DNA of 9,720 nucleotides from Bacteroidota bacterium (GCA_023409675.1 JAEYRC010000250.1:1-9720); one strand, 5' to 3'. Counted from the stretch's first letter, positions 1 through 8,015 are shown. Notes: generated by a model from the sequence alone, not told the origin. Translations and numbers: made by a program.

Positions 1-1685
1 ATCACAACAAGAATGCCTACCAATATACCCGGAGATACGCGGAACATGGTCGTATCAACTTCAAGGGCATTGATATCTTTGTGGCCCGAACGATCAACCA
101 AGCTGATGATCACCATCATCAACACCGTGAAAAAGAACACCCATCCCATACTAACCAGGAACGGGATCTCATATATTCCTGACGCGTTCATGAAAGCAGT
201 ATAGAGTATTGTTTCCGGAAACCATCCGGGTAAGAATTTATCAAAAAGAATCATCAGCGCAACCCCACCGATAATGCCGGCAATGGCGGCTTTGGATGTG
301 GTTCTCTTCCAGAAGAAGCCGAGAAGAAAAACGGCAAAGATCGCCGGAGAGATATAGCCGGTATATTTCTGAATGAATATAAAACCGCCTTCCCCGCCGA
401 TTCCAAGCGTATCATTCCAGTTTACCAGCACACCAAGCACCAACGATACCAGTACGACGATCCGGCCGATCCATAACAGGCGGCTGTCGGGTGCATCGCG
501 GTTGATGTATTTCTTATAAATGTCGAGTGTATAGATCGTCGAAATACTGTTGACCTTACCCGCCAGTGAGGCAACGATCGCTGCTGTTAATGCGGCCATA
601 GACAAACCTTTTAAACCAGTGGGCAGAAAGGTCAGGATGGCTGAATAGGCATTATCGTTCCGGAATTCACCATTCGTCAGCATTTCATTCTGCAGCGCTC
701 CATTCTTATACAAAACATAGGCGGCAATGCCCGGCAGCACAACAATAACCGGCATCAGCAATTTTAAAAATGCCGCAAAGAGGATGCCTTTACGGGCGGT
801 GTTCAGATCTGCACCCAATGCCCGCTGGGTAATATACTGGTTACATCCCCAATAATTCAGGTTGGCGATCCACATCCCTGCGATAAGCATGCTGATCCCC
901 GGAAGGTCGAGATAATTGGCGACAGCTTCTTTCGAAGAAGAAGCATCGGGCTTATCGAAGATCATTTTGAAATGTTCGGGGGCATTGGTCAGCAATGCAT
1001 TGAAACCATTAAATATATTGCTGCCCAGGCCGAAATGTTCAGACACCAGCATTAAAGCGATATAACTGGTAACCAGTCCCCCCAATATCAATACCACCAC
1101 CTGGAACACATCTGTATAACCGATAACTTTCATTCCGCCAAGCGTAATCAGTAAGGCAAAGATGGCCAGGCCTATCATGATCAGGTGAAAATATCCTCCG
1201 CCAAGCAGGTTATTGATAGCCAGCGTTCCCAGGTATAGAATAGAGGTAACATTTACGGCTACATAAAGGAACAACCAGAATACGGCCATGATCAGGGCAA
1301 CCGTTTCATTATACCTTGTTTTTAGAAACTGGGGCATGGTATAGATCCTGTTCTTCAGGTATATGGGCATGAAGAATACCGCCACAATTACCAGCGATGC
1401 CGCCGCAAGCCATTCATAGGCTGCAATGGCAAGTCCCAGTTTGAACCCACTACCCGACATCCCGATAAACTGTTCTGCCGAAATGTTGGAGGCGATCAGT
1501 GAGGCACCGATGGCCCACCAGGTAAGACTGCCTTCAGCAAGAAAAAAGTCGGTAGAGGTTTCCTTGATCTTCTTTTTTCGCCGGTAAATCCATATCCCAT
1601 AGGAGGCGACAATAATAAAATAGATCAGAAAAACAATATAATCTGCTGCTTGTAGCTTAAGTTCTGTATTGGATGACCGGAAGGA
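1..1685 (-). CDS. SGLT-like sodium/sugar symporter (SSS family), 3' end cut by window, no canonical start
   Basis: This is an inner-membrane secondary transporter that most likely imports a sugar with Na+. About 561 codons are open from position 1685 down to the window edge, made of alternating hydrophobic helices. Recalled vSGLT motifs are visible in order: GASLIASNISAEQFIGMSGSG-like TM1 motif (about 1460-1510), AAYEW (near 1410-1425), WIANLNYWGCNQY (near 840-870), FAAFLKLL (near 760-780), AAIVASLAGKVNS (near 545-585) and FIFIQKYTGY (near 355-380). The residues equivalent to vSGLT sugar contacts N64, Q69, E88, N260, K294 and Q428 appear kept; the first of the two serines near the Na2 site is Ala. 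The gene follows GH2 with no gap, which fits uptake of released sugar. The frame starts right after two in-frame TGA codons and has no NTG or ATN codon before the first helix. The first in-frame ATG, near 1460, would delete the first helix. It may be a frameshifted gene, a sequence error or recoded. Family certain, substrate unknown. Confidence 0.93.
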
Positions 1686-1686
1686 T

Positions 1687-1704
1687 CATCAGTTCTTCAT
1701 CCTG
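1687..1704 (-). promoter_or_regulatory. TGATG stop/start overlap with AGGA ribosome site at GH2/symporter junction
   Basis: On the minus strand the GH2 stop TGA (1691-1689) overlaps an ATG (1689-1687) as TGATG, with AGGA about ten bases upstream. This is the usual shape of translational coupling. The ATG frame, however, runs only ten codons (ending Q-Y-R-T) and stops at TAA. The symporter frame is +1 relative to it. This may be the original start of the symporter, separated from its frame by a one-base change or by recoding. Confidence 0.5.
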
Positions 1705-3536
1705 ATCAGTGCAGGGTTATAAAAGCGTTTGTGGATGGCCTTTAGTTTGTCTGCCGGTATCTTAATTACTTTGCGGTCGTAGGTCATTAAGCCATTGGTT
1801 TCTCCTTCCACATCCGTTGTTTGTGTATACACGGCTGCAGACAAACCCATTTTGATGAATTTTTCAATATCCAGGGCAAACCCTTCATAACGCATCAATA
1901 ATGAATCGGCGGTGCCAAAACTCTGGTAGCCCCAGTTCCGCTGCTGCCAGGTATGTTCCTGTACCGGAAGACCCAGTCCACCAAATTCGCCTAAGACTAC
2001 GGTCATTTCACGGCCGAACATCCGGGGATCGGGAATATGCGGATCGGGGTAATGGTGCAGGTCGACCATATGACCGGCAAAGTAAAAGTTTCCTCCGCTG
2101 GCGGAATTGATCAGTCGCGACGGATCAAGTTCATAAGTCAGCGCCGCGATCTCCTCCGTTTTGAACTGTCCCCAGGCTTCATTAAACGGCACCCATGCGA
2201 TGATGGATGGAAAATGGTGAAAAGCTTCCATGATCGCCTTCCATTCACGCTTAAAAATTTCTTCCGATTCCGGTGTACGTTTTCTATCTGCCTGTTTTCC
2301 GAGAATGAAAGGCCGCTGCTCCCATGGGTTTCCCAGGTCGCCGCTGGGCATATCCTGCCATACCAGCATTCCCTCCACATCGCAATGGTAATACCAGCGC
2401 GCGGGTTCAACCTTCACGTGTTTACGAATCATATTGAAACCCATTTCACGGGTAGTGGTAATATCAAACTTCAGCGCTTCATCCGTGGGCGCGGTGTATA
2501 ACCCGTCGGGCCACCAGCCCTGATCAAGCGGGCCATACTGAAAAAGCACTTCATTATTCAGCAGCATTCGCTGAATACCATTGGCATCAGGCGCCATCGA
2601 AATTTTCCGCATGGCAAAATAACTTCCTGCTTCATCAATGGGTTTGGAATTGCGGATAACCGAATACGTTACCCGGTACAGGAAAGGGTTTTCCGTATTC
2701 CATAATATGGCATCATCAATTTTTAGAGAGACATCGGCATTAGGGGCGAACTGCTGCTCCTTTACCAATTTATCTCCCGCATAAACAACGGCTTTAACCT
2801 GATCGCCTTCACGCGCATCCTGAACGGTGACCCTGGTTTTCAACTCACCGGCATCAATATCCGGCGTATGACGTACGGAAGCGATATAGGTTTGTGGAAC
2901 CTGCTCAAGCCAGACGGTCTGCCAGATTCCCGTTACCGGAGTATACCAGATTCCATGCGGGTTCCTGATCTGCTTACCTCTCGGCTGCGGACCGTCATCA
3001 GTAGGATCCCATACTTTCACAGCAATATGCTGAGCGCCTTTTTTTGTTATGGCGGAAGTGATGTCAAAACTAAATGGATCAAAGCCTCCTTCATGCATTC
3101 CAACCGCTTTGCCATTAACAAACACCTCGCAACGCCAGTCTACAGCGCCAAAATGCAGCAGAATTTTCTGATTCTTAACTGGTGAATATGTAAACTGCCG
3201 TTTATACCATAAAATGCTGTCTTTTCCAACGGTTTTACCAACACCAGACAGCGCCGATTCAATACTGAATGGAACAAGAATCTGACCATCGAACGCGGAT
3301 GGGATTTCCTGCGCCGCGGACCGCGGAAGGATACTGTATGACCAGAGGCCATTGAGGTTTACCCATTTTTCGCGCGTGAGCTGCGGGCGGGGATATTCCG
3401 GCAATGGATTCAGCGGATCAACTTTTTCGGCCCAGGGCGATGTTATCCGGTCGCCTGCGATAGACCACTTAACCTGTTGTGCTGAGAGTATATTCACCAG
3501 TAGCAGCAGTATGGCCATACAAATTTTTCCTTTCAT
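1689..3536 (-). CDS. Secreted glycoside hydrolase family 2 (beta-galactosidase/beta-glucuronidase-like)
   Basis: This 615-residue retaining exo-glycosidase is probably exported to the periplasm or cell surface. Residues 1-19 are a signal peptide: Lys at 2 and 4, a hydrophobic run at 7-17, then L-S-A before Q20. GH2 layout follows: sugar-binding jelly-roll domain about 45-212 (WVNLNGLW, WYKRQF, VNGKAVG, GIWQTVWLE), immunoglobulin-like domain about 213-312, TIM barrel about 315-610. The acid/base glutamate is E453 in FNEAWGQ and the nucleophile is E517 in LGEFGG, both in the positions expected for GH2, so the enzyme should be active. At about 600 residues it is a short GH2 of a type common in Bacteroidota, without the long C-terminal domains of LacZ. 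Exact substrate (galactoside, glucuronide, arabinoside or mannoside) cannot be read from the sequence. It sits between a GH43 gene and the symporter gene on the same strand, so it probably trims the oligosaccharides produced by GH43. Confidence 0.95.
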   Translation of the reverse strand: MKGKICMAILLLLVNILSAQQVKWSIAGDRITSPWAEKVDPLNPLPEYPRPQLTREKWVNLNGLWSYSILPRSAAQEIPSAFDGQILVPFSIESALSGVGKTVGKDSILWYKRQFTYSPVKNQKILLHFGAVDWRCEVFVNGKAVGMHEGGFDPFSFDITSAITKKGAQHIAVKVWDPTDDGPQPRGKQIRNPHGIWYTPVTGIWQTVWLEQVPQTYIASVRHTPDIDAGELKTRVTVQDAREGDQVKAVVYAGDKLVKEQQFAPNADVSLKIDDAILWNTENPFLYRVTYSVIRNSKPIDEAGSYFAMRKISMAPDANGIQRMLLNNEVLFQYGPLDQGWWPDGLYTAPTDEALKFDITTTREMGFNMIRKHVKVEPARWYYHCDVEGMLVWQDMPSGDLGNPWEQRPFILGKQADRKRTPESEEIFKREWKAIMEAFHHFPSIIAWVPFNEAWGQFKTEEIAALTYELDPSRLINSASGGNFYFAGHMVDLHHYPDPHIPDPRMFGREMTVVLGEFGGLGLPVQEHTWQQRNWGYQSFGTADSLLMRYEGFALDIEKFIKMGLSAAVYTQTTDVEGETNGLMTYDRKVIKIPADKLKAIHKRFYNPALIRMKN

Positions 3537-3759
3537 AAGCAGATTGATCTGTTTTAGTTTGATGAGCGGCTGTAATTTAGGTATTAAAGGATTTGTTTCA
3601 AAACCAATATGTGCGGCAGGGCAAGTCTTATTGGGCAGGAATAAGCAACAGGTTGTTCAAAAGCATTGCTGTAATGATATTAGCGCAATGTATAGATGAA
3701 TTGCACGCTCATGGCAATGCGATTTACAATTTATACACATCGGGCAGAAAGGAAAAAAT
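3537..3759 (-). other. 223 bp intergenic spacer between GH43 and GH2
   Basis: No credible gene lies here. The spacer is long enough to carry a separate promoter for GH2, but I could not find a convincing Bacteroidota promoter (TTG, then about 20 bases, then TAnnTTTG). A weak AT-rich stem followed by a T run (minus strand) begins at the GH43 stop and could be a poor terminator. GH2 may therefore be transcribed separately from GH43 or only partly read through. Confidence 0.5.
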
Positions 3760-3777
3760 TTACTTAACCGGTAAAAT
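3756..3777. repeat. Short motif shared with the leader of the NlpC/P60 gene (copy 1)
   Basis: On the plus strand this reads AAATTTAC, TTAA, CCGGTAAAAT. The segment 9218-9242 reads AAATTTAC, CG, TTAT, CCGGTAAAA and so on. The two copies agree apart from a two-base insertion and one substitution. This copy covers the GH43 stop codon (TTA at 3760-3762) and has a five-base inverted repeat (TTTAC/GTAAA). It may be a protein-binding site or coincidence. Confidence 0.3.
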
Positions 3778-5502
3778 TGCTGAACGCACAGATACGCCAT
3801 TTTCATTGAACGATTCAACAGCAAAATAATAGCTTATTTCGGTGCTGAGGCTTTTGAGCAGCAATTCATTGCTGTCGTATACCATCCAGGAATTGTACAG
3901 TTTATCCGGGGCAATACCCCACAGAACATTATAGCCCTGTGCTTCCGGTTGTTTTTTCCAGGTGATCAGCGCGTCACGCCTGTCGCTGTTACGCACAACC
4001 GAAAAATCCTTAACGGCAGCAGGTGCTTTTCCCCCACCCCTGCCAAAAACCCGAAGTGCGGAAATACTCAGGTGCGGCGTAGGTACCTCAATATTTTTAT
4101 ACCGGATATAGCGAACTTTAGCCGGTGTGGTAAGTTCATTATAATCATTCGGAACATCACGATAGCTGGCACTTCGATCGATCAGTACCATCCAATTTTT
4201 TCCATCAGATGACCCTTCAAGAGTATACCGGTGTTTCAGATCGGGTATTCGGCCATACATATCGGATTTATGATCATGATAATTGACCTGAACAGCATGT
4301 ACCGTGGCTGGCTCCTTCAGGTCGATCTGCACCCACTGGCTGCTGTCATTTTCGGCCGCGAGCCAGAACGTTTTTACGTTTTCATCAACCAGGTGTTTAC
4401 CACTATGTTCACCAACTTGAGAGGAAACCTGTACCGGCTTATTGTAAGACAACAACATCCAGCCGGTAAATTGTCCATGCTTTTCGGCCACGGCCGGTGC
4501 ATAATGCGGATAATCGCCAAAACGGGTATTGCTGTACATCAGGCCATCCTTGTCGAAATAAGCTGGAAACATACACAGTCGTCGTTCCCATATTACATTT
4601 ACCGAAACCGCATTTGATCCGAAGTGCCAGTGCGTGTTGTATGGTCCTTCTACAATACTTCCGTGTCCCGCTCCATTCATATAGCCACCGGGTTTATAAA
4701 ACACCGGATTATTTGGCGCGTAGGTAAACGGCCCCAGCGGATGATCACTGGTGTATACGCCATCTCCATATACATTGAACTGGGTACCTGGTGCTGCATA
4801 CAGCAGATAATATTTGTTTCTGTATTTTGTCATCCATGGCCCCTCAATATAGCCACCCAGTACTGAATCGGAATGATTCTCGCCAAAGCGTTCCCAACCA
4901 TGTTTTTCTTCATCCAGGTTAAACAGTTCAACGATTTCAGTTGATGGCCGGAACCGCTTCGAGCGGTCGAGTTTCATCGCCCGTATCGGAAATTTATTGG
5001 AAGATCCCCAGTACATATAGGCCTGTCCATCATCATCAATAAAAAGGGCGGGATCCTGAAGATTATTAATGATCGCCGGAACAGCTTGCCAGTCGCCTTT
5101 CCTGGGATCATCCGTATATAAAATGCTCATCGATCCTGAGTGATTACCGGTTACATACAGCACAGAATCTTTATAATTATGTGCTGCCGGCGCATTGGAT
5201 CCTTCAAAATACCATTTTTCAGGAGTGATAAATTGCCAGTTCAGTAAATCAACCGAATGCCAGTACCCTAACGAACGGGTAACAAACATGTAATATTCGT
5301 TACGAAAACGCACGACTGCCGGATCTGCACCGGAGCGGTAAGACTGATCATTGTGCGCGTTATAAATCATATAAGTGTAATCCACATTCAGCGGGTTGCA
5401 GTAGGTGGATTGCTGAACCGCCTGACCTATAGCTGCAACGGAGATGAGTTGAAAGAATAGTACAATACAATAGCGACCCATACGATGATAAACTGATGGC
5501 AT
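3760..5502 (-). CDS. Secreted GH43 glycosidase with F5/8 type C (discoidin) and Fn3-like domains
   Basis: Inverting glycosidase of the arabinofuranosidase/beta-xylosidase/galactosidase clan, 580 residues from the ATG at 5502. An upstream in-frame ATG at 5613 would add 37 residues overlapping the kinase and would bury the signal peptide, so I rejected it; ATG 5481 (MGRYCIVLFF) is also possible. The signal peptide ends near AIGQA. The five-bladed propeller spans about residues 28-348. The three catalytic acids are visible: D60 in GADPAVV (base), D150 in LQDPALF (pKa modulator) and E220 in YIEGPW (acid). H280 in GAGHGS matches the usual central histidine. A discoidin-like sugar-binding domain follows (about 355-488: WVQIDL, HRYTLEGSSDGKNW, VRYIRY, ALRVFG), then an Fn3-like domain (about 493-580) with no predicted catalytic role. 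The gene starts 34 bp after the kinase stop, so the two are probably cotranscribed. The substrate is not determinable here. Confidence 0.93.
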   Translation of the reverse strand: MPSVYHRMGRYCIVLFFQLISVAAIGQAVQQSTYCNPLNVDYTYMIYNAHNDQSYRSGADPAVVRFRNEYYMFVTRSLGYWHSVDLLNWQFITPEKWYFEGSNAPAAHNYKDSVLYVTGNHSGSMSILYTDDPRKGDWQAVPAIINNLQDPALFIDDDGQAYMYWGSSNKFPIRAMKLDRSKRFRPSTEIVELFNLDEEKHGWERFGENHSDSVLGGYIEGPWMTKYRNKYYLLYAAPGTQFNVYGDGVYTSDHPLGPFTYAPNNPVFYKPGGYMNGAGHGSIVEGPYNTHWHFGSNAVSVNVIWERRLCMFPAYFDKDGLMYSNTRFGDYPHYAPAVAEKHGQFTGWMLLSYNKPVQVSSQVGEHSGKHLVDENVKTFWLAAENDSSQWVQIDLKEPATVHAVQVNYHDHKSDMYGRIPDLKHRYTLEGSSDGKNWMVLIDRSASYRDVPNDYNELTTPAKVRYIRYKNIEVPTPHLSISALRVFGRGGGKAPAAVKDFSVVRNSDRRDALITWKKQPEAQGYNVLWGIAPDKLYNSWMVYDSNELLLKSLSTEISYYFAVESFNENGVSVRSAILPVK

Positions 5503-5536
5503 AACATATATTTTAGCTGAAGGCGAAATGAATTTA

Positions 5537-7489
5537 TTAAATGTAACGTTCCGGCAGATAGAGAATGAATTCAGCACCCTCACCGGGAACGCCATGAGCA
5601 ATGATCTGCCCATTGTGATGATTTGCTATACGTCTGCAAATTGATAGACCAATACCGGTACCTTCTACATCTGTTCTTTCATGCAGCCGCTGAAACATTG
5701 AAAAGATCTTTTCAGCGTATTGCGGTTCAAACCCGATGCCGTTATCTTTTATGGATATCCGATAGTGAGGCAGACCGGGAAGATTCAACTGTTTTAGCTC
5801 ATCTTCTGATGCCATGGAGCAACTGATGCGGATTTCTGGCGCAACAGTTGGTTTGCTGAATTTCAGCGAATTGAGGATCAGGTTGATAAATAATTGCCTG
5901 AACTGGCTTGCATTAATATTCAGCGTGGGCAATTCATCGAAGACAAGTCGCGCCTGGTATTCTTCCAGCCTGTCTTCAAGTGTCGACTGCACTTCGCGCA
6001 GTATGGTTGCAAGATTGATTTCACTGTACGATTTTACGGCATTGATTCCGGATACAGATAAAATATCGTCGATCATGTGCTGCAGCTTACCCGCGTTGCG
6101 AATCATTTTATCGAGCATCTCCAGGCTTTGCGCATCCAGTTTTTGTTCATTGAGGTGCCGGAGGCGGTCACCCATTACAGAAATTTTACGGAGTGGTTCT
6201 TTTAGGTCATGGCTGCAGATATACGCGAACTCACGAAGACTGTCATTTGACTTTTCCAGTTGATTTGTTTTGAGCAACAAATCATTTTCAAGTTCTTTCT
6301 GCTCCGTTACATCCTGGCAGGTACCGATCACTTTATATGGAACATCTGCATCATCCACCAACACTTCACTTTGTCCGTGCAGAATTTTGGTTTTGCCATC
6401 CGCGGCAACTATCCGGAAATAATATTCTTTATGCGATCCGCTGGCCAGTTGATCCTGCAGATCCTGAATTCTCTTCTGCCTGTCTTCCGGATGTATGAAT
6501 TGCACAAATCGTTCAAAGTTCACTTTTTCCGCCTGGGGTTCCAGCCCATAGATCCGATACAATTCGTCTGACCAGTTCAGCCGGTCTTTCTGAATTTCCC
6601 ATGACCAGTTTCCGAGTTTATTGAGTTCCTGCGCCTGTTTGTATAATTCCTCACTTCGTTGCAATTTCTGCAGTGTATGTACTTTATCCGTCACATCCAT
6701 CAGAATACCCTTCATGCGAATCGGTGTATCCTGCTCATAATAAAATTTACCTCTTGACCAGATTACCCGTTCATCTCCATCCACTCTACAACGGTACTCA
6801 TATTCAAAAATGGATTTTTCGTTTCTTGCCTTATTAAGGGCATCAAGAAATTTCAATTTGTCAGAAGGATGAATACGATTTAAAACCGCCTGCAAATTTT
6901 CTCCCGGTTCTACACCAAGGATACGGGCGGCCTGACTGGTATTGGTGATCTGATTATTCTGAACATCCCAGGTAAAACTTCCCAGTTGGGCGAGATCCTG
7001 CGCTTCAAGAAAATCCTGCTCGCGCTGCAGCAGCTTTTCAAAACAAAACTTTCTGCAATGTTCAAACAGGATATCCAGTTCATGGTTTAGCAGATCGCAT
7101 ACCTCCGGATCAGTACTAAACCTTGGTATTAAAAATTGAAACCCTTCTTTGATATAGGGTGAAAATTGAAACCAGTCATCGGATAAGGTCGCTTCCGCCG
7201 GTGCCGGTTCGCCCCCCTGACGCAAGGATTGGTTTGCGGCATCGCTGTTGATAAGGTCCTGAAATAAACGTTTCAGGTTGACATCCTGAAGTTCGGCGAT
7301 GAATTCGCGGTGCGTATCATTGAGAAAAAAAGACGGGGAATCCGGTGAAGTTTTCTTGTGTTGTTGCTTTCTGAGTAAATGGTATTGATTGTCCGAATTG
7401 AAGAATTCTGCAAATTCGGTACGGTGATGTTCAGCGATGAATCTTGAGAATCCGGGTAAAACTTTGAATACGCCTGTATGGCCTTCCAT
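5537..7489 (-). CDS. Soluble PAS-PAS sensor histidine kinase
   Basis: This two-component kinase has no signal peptide or membrane helix, so it should sense a cytoplasmic cue or partner. Numbering here is from the GTG at 7504 (655 residues); I prefer the ATG at 7489 (650 residues), because GTG starts are uncommon and neither start has a clear ribosome site. Residues about 1-160 form an unrecognised, largely helical region. PAS 1 spans about 170-275 (GSFTWDV, RIHPSDK, MDVTDKV) and PAS 2 about 293-402 (GNWSWEI, FIHPEDR, CQDVTEQK), then a short coiled coil. The HisKA phosphoacceptor is H432 in SHDLKEPLRK, of the type also seen in phytochrome-like kinases. The ATPase domain has N545 (NLILNSLKFS), the G1 box DNGIGF (587-592) and the G2 box GTGIGL (615-620), so all key boxes are present. 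No response regulator gene or receiver domain lies in the window. The close GH43 downstream suggests a role in glycan use, but this is inference. Confidence 0.94.
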   Translation of the reverse strand: MEGHTGVFKVLPGFSRFIAEHHRTEFAEFFNSDNQYHLLRKQQHKKTSPDSPSFFLNDTHREFIAELQDVNLKRLFQDLINSDAANQSLRQGGEPAPAEATLSDDWFQFSPYIKEGFQFLIPRFSTDPEVCDLLNHELDILFEHCRKFCFEKLLQREQDFLEAQDLAQLGSFTWDVQNNQITNTSQAARILGVEPGENLQAVLNRIHPSDKLKFLDALNKARNEKSIFEYEYRCRVDGDERVIWSRGKFYYEQDTPIRMKGILMDVTDKVHTLQKLQRSEELYKQAQELNKLGNWSWEIQKDRLNWSDELYRIYGLEPQAEKVNFERFVQFIHPEDRQKRIQDLQDQLASGSHKEYYFRIVAADGKTKILHGQSEVLVDDADVPYKVIGTCQDVTEQKELENDLLLKTNQLEKSNDSLREFAYICSHDLKEPLRKISVMGDRLRHLNEQKLDAQSLEMLDKMIRNAGKLQHMIDDILSVSGINAVKSYSEINLATILREVQSTLEDRLEEYQARLVFDELPTLNINASQFRQLFINLILNSLKFSKPTVAPEIRISCSMASEDELKQLNLPGLPHYRISIKDNGIGFEPQYAEKIFSMFQRLHERTDVEGTGIGLSICRRIANHHNGQIIAHGVPGEGAEFILYLPERYI

Positions 7490-7504
7490 TTCTGATCTGT
7501 CCAC

Positions 7505-7635
7505 AATAGCGATTTTTAATGTATACTGAAATCAGAATGTTATCCGGCAAAACCAAATTCTAATGTGGAAGAAAACGGGGCCGGCTTCAAATTTAATCAA
7601 AACAACAGAGTAAAACAATAATAAAGCGCTCCGTT
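7505..7635 (-). other. 131 bp spacer upstream of the kinase
   Basis: AT-rich non-coding DNA between the small membrane protein and the kinase, expected to hold the leader and possibly a promoter for the kinase-GH43 unit. I see no promoter box that meets the Bacteroidota consensus and no strong hairpin. Confidence 0.4.
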
Positions 7636-7956
7636 TTACAAATGAATATTAAAGTTCTCCTGTATCCAACCGGTGGCAAATCCTATGGCAATAAGTATAA
7701 TCAATATAAAGAGAATGACTAAAAATGTGGTAGCGGCTCCTGACGATTTGCGTGGCTTAGGAGCTACAACGTGTTGATGTTCTGTTTCAGCAGATGTGAG
7801 CGGTCGTACTTTAATCAGCCGTCCTGCATACCGGGTAGAAAAACTATCCAGTGCGGCCTGATCCGATACAATTTGTTCTGCAATAAATATTTCCTGCAGA
7901 TCAGCGGTATCATACGCCTGAACTACAACAGGAAATTCGCTGTCGGAAATTTGCAT
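7636..7956 (-). CDS. Small single-pass membrane protein of unknown function
   Basis: I do not recognise this 106-residue protein. Residues 1-55 form a compact, soluble, acidic-to-neutral part (MQISDSEFPV, DLQEIFIAEQ, YAGRLIKVRPL). Residues 56-73 are a hydrophilic linker with a basic patch (KPRK). A single strong membrane helix occupies about 74-96, rich in Ile and Leu. About ten residues follow. With no N-terminal signal peptide, the soluble part and basic patch should be cytoplasmic by the positive-inside rule and the C terminus outside. The ATG at 7956 is the first in frame and follows a tandem 9-bp repeat. It lies between the cell-wall peptidase and the kinase with short gaps of 59 and 131 bp, all on one strand. 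It could be a helper or anchor for either neighbour, but nothing in the sequence shows this. Confidence 0.7.
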   Translation of the reverse strand: MQISDSEFPVVVQAYDTADLQEIFIAEQIVSDQAALDSFSTRYAGRLIKVRPLTSAETEHQHVVAPKPRKSSGAATTFLVILFILIILIAIGFATGWIQENFNIHL

Positions 7957-7960
7957 ATGC

Positions 7961-7978
7961 GGTGATTAAGGTGATTAA
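7961..7978. repeat. Tandem 9-bp direct repeat just upstream of the small membrane protein
   Basis: Two perfect adjacent copies of GGTGATTAA (minus strand TTAATCACC). They end five bases before the ATG of the small gene, in the expected leader or promoter zone. They may be an operator or leader element, or a chance duplication. Confidence 0.45.
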
Positions 7979-8015
7979 TACCGATGATAGTATGCAATAA
8001 CAAGGCCAGCGTAGC

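Noticed and set aside
13..204. Plus-strand 63-residue frame at the left edge
   Set aside because: Lies opposite the symporter gene, whose motifs and open frame explain this DNA.
1901..2501. Plus-strand and shifted-frame open frames inside the GH2 gene
   Set aside because: They lack family motifs and lie fully opposite a gene with strong motifs and a signal peptide; they are frame shadows.
3750..3778. Possible terminator after GH43
   Set aside because: The stem is AT-rich with a mismatch and contains the stop codon; too weak to call.
3352..3829. Plus-strand frames across the GH2 start and the GH2/GH43 spacer
   Set aside because: Cys- and Ser-rich low-quality translations with no recognisable domain; they overlap known coding DNA.
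7273..7506. Overlapping 77-residue frame at the kinase start (TTG)
   Set aside because: Non-ATG start, no domain, and the kinase frame covers the same bases.
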